Assembly (NCBI GenBank): GCA_014379885.1
Contig: JACMKW010000649.1
Span: 1 to 8,830, forward strand
Origin: Rhizobacter sp.
Lineage (GTDB): Bacteria; Pseudomonadota; Gammaproteobacteria; Burkholderiales; Burkholderiaceae
DNA: 8,830 bases
Reading direction: 5' to 3'
The translations under genes and the position numbers were made by a program. Positions 7,412 to 8,830 of the stretch are shown here, piece by piece (the stretch's first letter is position 1; each line of letters opens with the position of its first letter). The notes under the pieces are model-generated. The model was not told the DNA's origin. It saw only the letters and a program-made list of their open reading frames with translations, and did not search any database.

Positions 7412-8359
7412 TCATGTGGCCACCTCCGTTCTTTCAGCCACGCGCATCACCGCAGAACGCGATCGTGGGTTCCCATCCACCTCGGCGTCAGAAGGCTTGA
7501 CCCGCCCCAAGGCCACCAGACGGCTGGGCTTGGGCTCGGCAAACGGCGCCCGCCGATCGAACACGCTCTTGCTTTCGCGTGCGATGAAGGTCTTGACGAT
7601 GCGGTCTTCCAGCGAGTGGAAGCTGATCACCACCAGGCGACCGCCGGGCACGAGCAGTTCGAGCGCGGCGCTCAGGCCCTGTTCGAGCTCCTCAAGCTCT
7701 GCGTTGACGAAAATCCGAAGAGCTTGAAATGTGCGCGTTGCAGGGTTCTGGCCCGGCTCGCGGGTCTTGACCGCGCCAGCCACGACTTCGGAAAGTTGTG
7801 CTGTGGTTCGAACAGGATTCCCGCTTTCGCGCCGAGCAACAAGCGCCTTTGCAACCGAGAGAGCAAACCGTTCTTCGCCATAATTCTTTATCACCTCCGC
7901 GATAAGGCGCTCATCGGCGCGGGCCAGAAAATCCGCGGCGCTTTCGCCCCGGGACGTGTCCATGCGCATGTCCAGCGGGCCGTCGAAACGGAAGCTGAAA
8001 CCACGTTCGGGGTCGTCGATCTGCGGGGAAGACACGCCCAGATCTAACAGGATTCCGTGCACCTTGGTCACGCTGAAGCCGGCCAGGGTCGGCACCATGT
8101 TCGCGAAGCTGGTGTGATGGATGGAAAAACGCGGGTCATCGACCCGCGTTGCTCCTGTTGTCGCAGCCGCAACGGCTTGTAGATCCCGGTCGATGGCCAC
8201 CAGCCTTCCCGCAGCTGACAAGCGCGACAGCAGCAGCCGCGAATGGCCGCCTCGCCCGAAGGTGCCGTCGACATAAATGCCATCGGGGTCAGTGACGAGT
8301 GCATCCACGGCCTCATTCAAGAGAACCGTGGTGTGTTCGAAAGAGGCCGGCGCGGACAT
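7412..8359 (-). CDS. rsmH: 16S rRNA (cytosine(1402)-N(4))-methyltransferase
   Basis: SAM-dependent enzyme that N4-methylates C1402 of 16S rRNA in the decoding centre of the small subunit. The 315-residue length is normal for the family. Seen: [13 protein letters not shown] (9-21), the SAM-binding [11 protein letters not shown] (31-41), IDRD (56-59), LDLGVSSPQ (105-113), [10 protein letters not shown] (125-134), [11 protein letters not shown] (206-216), [10 protein letters not shown] (244-253) and the C-terminal NPRSRSA (297-303), which together are diagnostic. It starts 11 bases after the mraZ stop with only a weak ribosome binding site (GCGAGA), so it is probably cotranscribed with mraZ. Older annotations call it mraW. 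Confidence 0.98.
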   Translation of the reverse strand: MSAPASFEHTTVLLNEAVDALVTDPDGIYVDGTFGRGGHSRLLLSRLSAAGRLVAIDRDLQAVAAATTGATRVDDPRFSIHHTSFANMVPTLAGFSVTKVHGILLDLGVSSPQIDDPERGFSFRFDGPLDMRMDTSRGESAADFLARADERLIAEVIKNYGEERFALSVAKALVARRESGNPVRTTAQLSEVVAGAVKTREPGQNPATRTFQALRIFVNAELEELEQGLSAALELLVPGGRLVVISFHSLEDRIVKTFIARESKSVFDRRAPFAEPKPSRLVALGRVKPSDAEVDGNPRSRSAVMRVAERTEVAT

Positions 8360-8370
8360 GGGCGTCTCGC

Positions 8371-8811
8371 TCAGAAGCTGAAGCTCTTCAGCGCGTCAGG
8401 CATCGGCGACTGCATCACACGGGCCTCGTGTTCGGCGTAGCGGGTAGCGTCCCACAGCTCGAAGTGGCTGCCCATGCCGAGCAGCATCACGTCGCGCGTC
8501 AGGCCGGCGGCGGCGCGCAGCTCGGGGGCGATCAGCACACGAGAGGAAGCGTCGATTTCGACGTCCATCGCGTTGCCGAGAAAGATGCGCTTCCAGCCGG
8601 CAGCTTCCATCGGCAGCGCGGCAACCCGCTCACGAAAGTGCTCCCACGCGGGGCGCGGGAAGATCATCAACGAGCCTTCGGGGTGCTTGGTGATGGTGAG
8701 CTGGTTGCAATCCATCGCGGACAGGACTTCGCGGTGACGCGACGGCATGGCAATACGCCCCTTGCCGTCCAGCGTCAGCCCCGCAGGCCCCTGAAACACG
8801 ATGTTTGCCAC
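8371..8811 (-). CDS. mraZ: Transcriptional regulator MraZ
   Basis: DNA-binding protein of the AbrB-like double-domain family. It is the first gene of the dcw cluster and in E. coli represses it. The 146-residue protein has the two expected DxxxR signatures: DGKGR (15-19), followed by PSRHRE (23-28), and DASSR (87-91), followed by IAPELR (94-99). The start is uncertain. The frame begins with GTG at 8811 (MANIVFQG), but the second GTG at 8799 would give MFQG, the usual MraZ N-terminus, and 142 residues. Neither has a strong ribosome binding site. The choice matters because a possible MraZ operator overlaps the upstream GTG. Confidence 0.95.
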   Translation of the reverse strand: MANIVFQGPAGLTLDGKGRIAMPSRHREVLSAMDCNQLTITKHPEGSLMIFPRPAWEHFRERVAALPMEAAGWKRIFLGNAMDVEIDASSRVLIAPELRAAAGLTRDVMLLGMGSHFELWDATRYAEHEARVMQSPMPDALKSFSF

Positions 8812-8821
8812 AAAAACCCAC
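8807..8821 (-). promoter_or_regulatory. Possible MraZ operator half: GTGGG-N5-GTGGC
   Basis: On the minus strand GTGGG (8817-8821) and GTGGC (8807-8811) are separated by TTTTT, giving a 10-base period. From established knowledge, MraZ binds direct GTGGG-type repeats with five-base spacers just ahead of mraZ. The window ends nine bases further on, so more repeats cannot be seen. If this is the operator, the downstream mraZ start at 8799 becomes more likely. Two short repeats may also be chance. Confidence 0.4.
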
Positions 8822-8830
8822 TTGAGTGCA

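Noticed and set aside
6980..8359. RsmH-FtsL fusion by readthrough of the rsmH TGA, since both genes share a frame with no other stop between
   Set aside because: Forty-eight stop-free codons are not unusual at this GC content, and nothing around the TGA suggests recoding.

Overview
This window is a stretch of the division and cell wall (dcw) cluster, all on the minus strand. In transcription order, from right to left, it reads mraZ, rsmH, ftsL, ftsI, murE, murF, mraY and a partial murD that runs off the left edge. High GC, this gene order, and short repeats of the 'CCCTTCGACAGGCTCAGGG' kind, which I recall from many high-GC Burkholderiales genomes, suggest a betaproteobacterium. It is possibly near Rubrivivax, Leptothrix, Methylibium or Comamonadaceae. 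That placement is inference and was not tested by a search.

Layout: 8371-8811 holds mraZ, with a candidate MraZ operator half at the right edge. 7412-8359 holds rsmH. A 144-bp gap follows, the only sizeable non-coding stretch, with a possible 13-codon leader ORF. Then come ftsL (6980-7267), ftsI (5190-6983), murE (3691-5190), murF (2228-3694), mraY (1057-2238) and the first 353 codons of murD (1-1060). From ftsL to murD every junction overlaps by 1 to 11 bases, so the genes look like one translationally coupled transcription unit. No terminator or internal promoter is evident. The plus strand carries only antisense shadow frames.

The products act together. MurE, MurF and MurD are three of the four ATP-dependent ligases that build the UDP-MurNAc pentapeptide (MurD adds D-Glu, MurE meso-DAP, MurF D-Ala-D-Ala). 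MraY moves the product onto undecaprenyl phosphate. FtsL and FtsI act at the septum. RsmH methylates 16S rRNA and MraZ is the cluster's transcription factor.

Most of the window is ordinary and well conserved. The exception is murD. Between the conserved GNIGP and LELSSFQL motifs it carries roughly 115 to 120 extra codons, in frame and without stops. This segment contains three copies of a palindromic intergenic-type repeat translated as VHPEPVEG and SLSKG peptides, followed by a proline-rich tract. A repeat family normally found between genes thus seems to have been accepted into an essential enzyme. This is the best lead in the window. I see no evidence of a wholly new multi-gene system.
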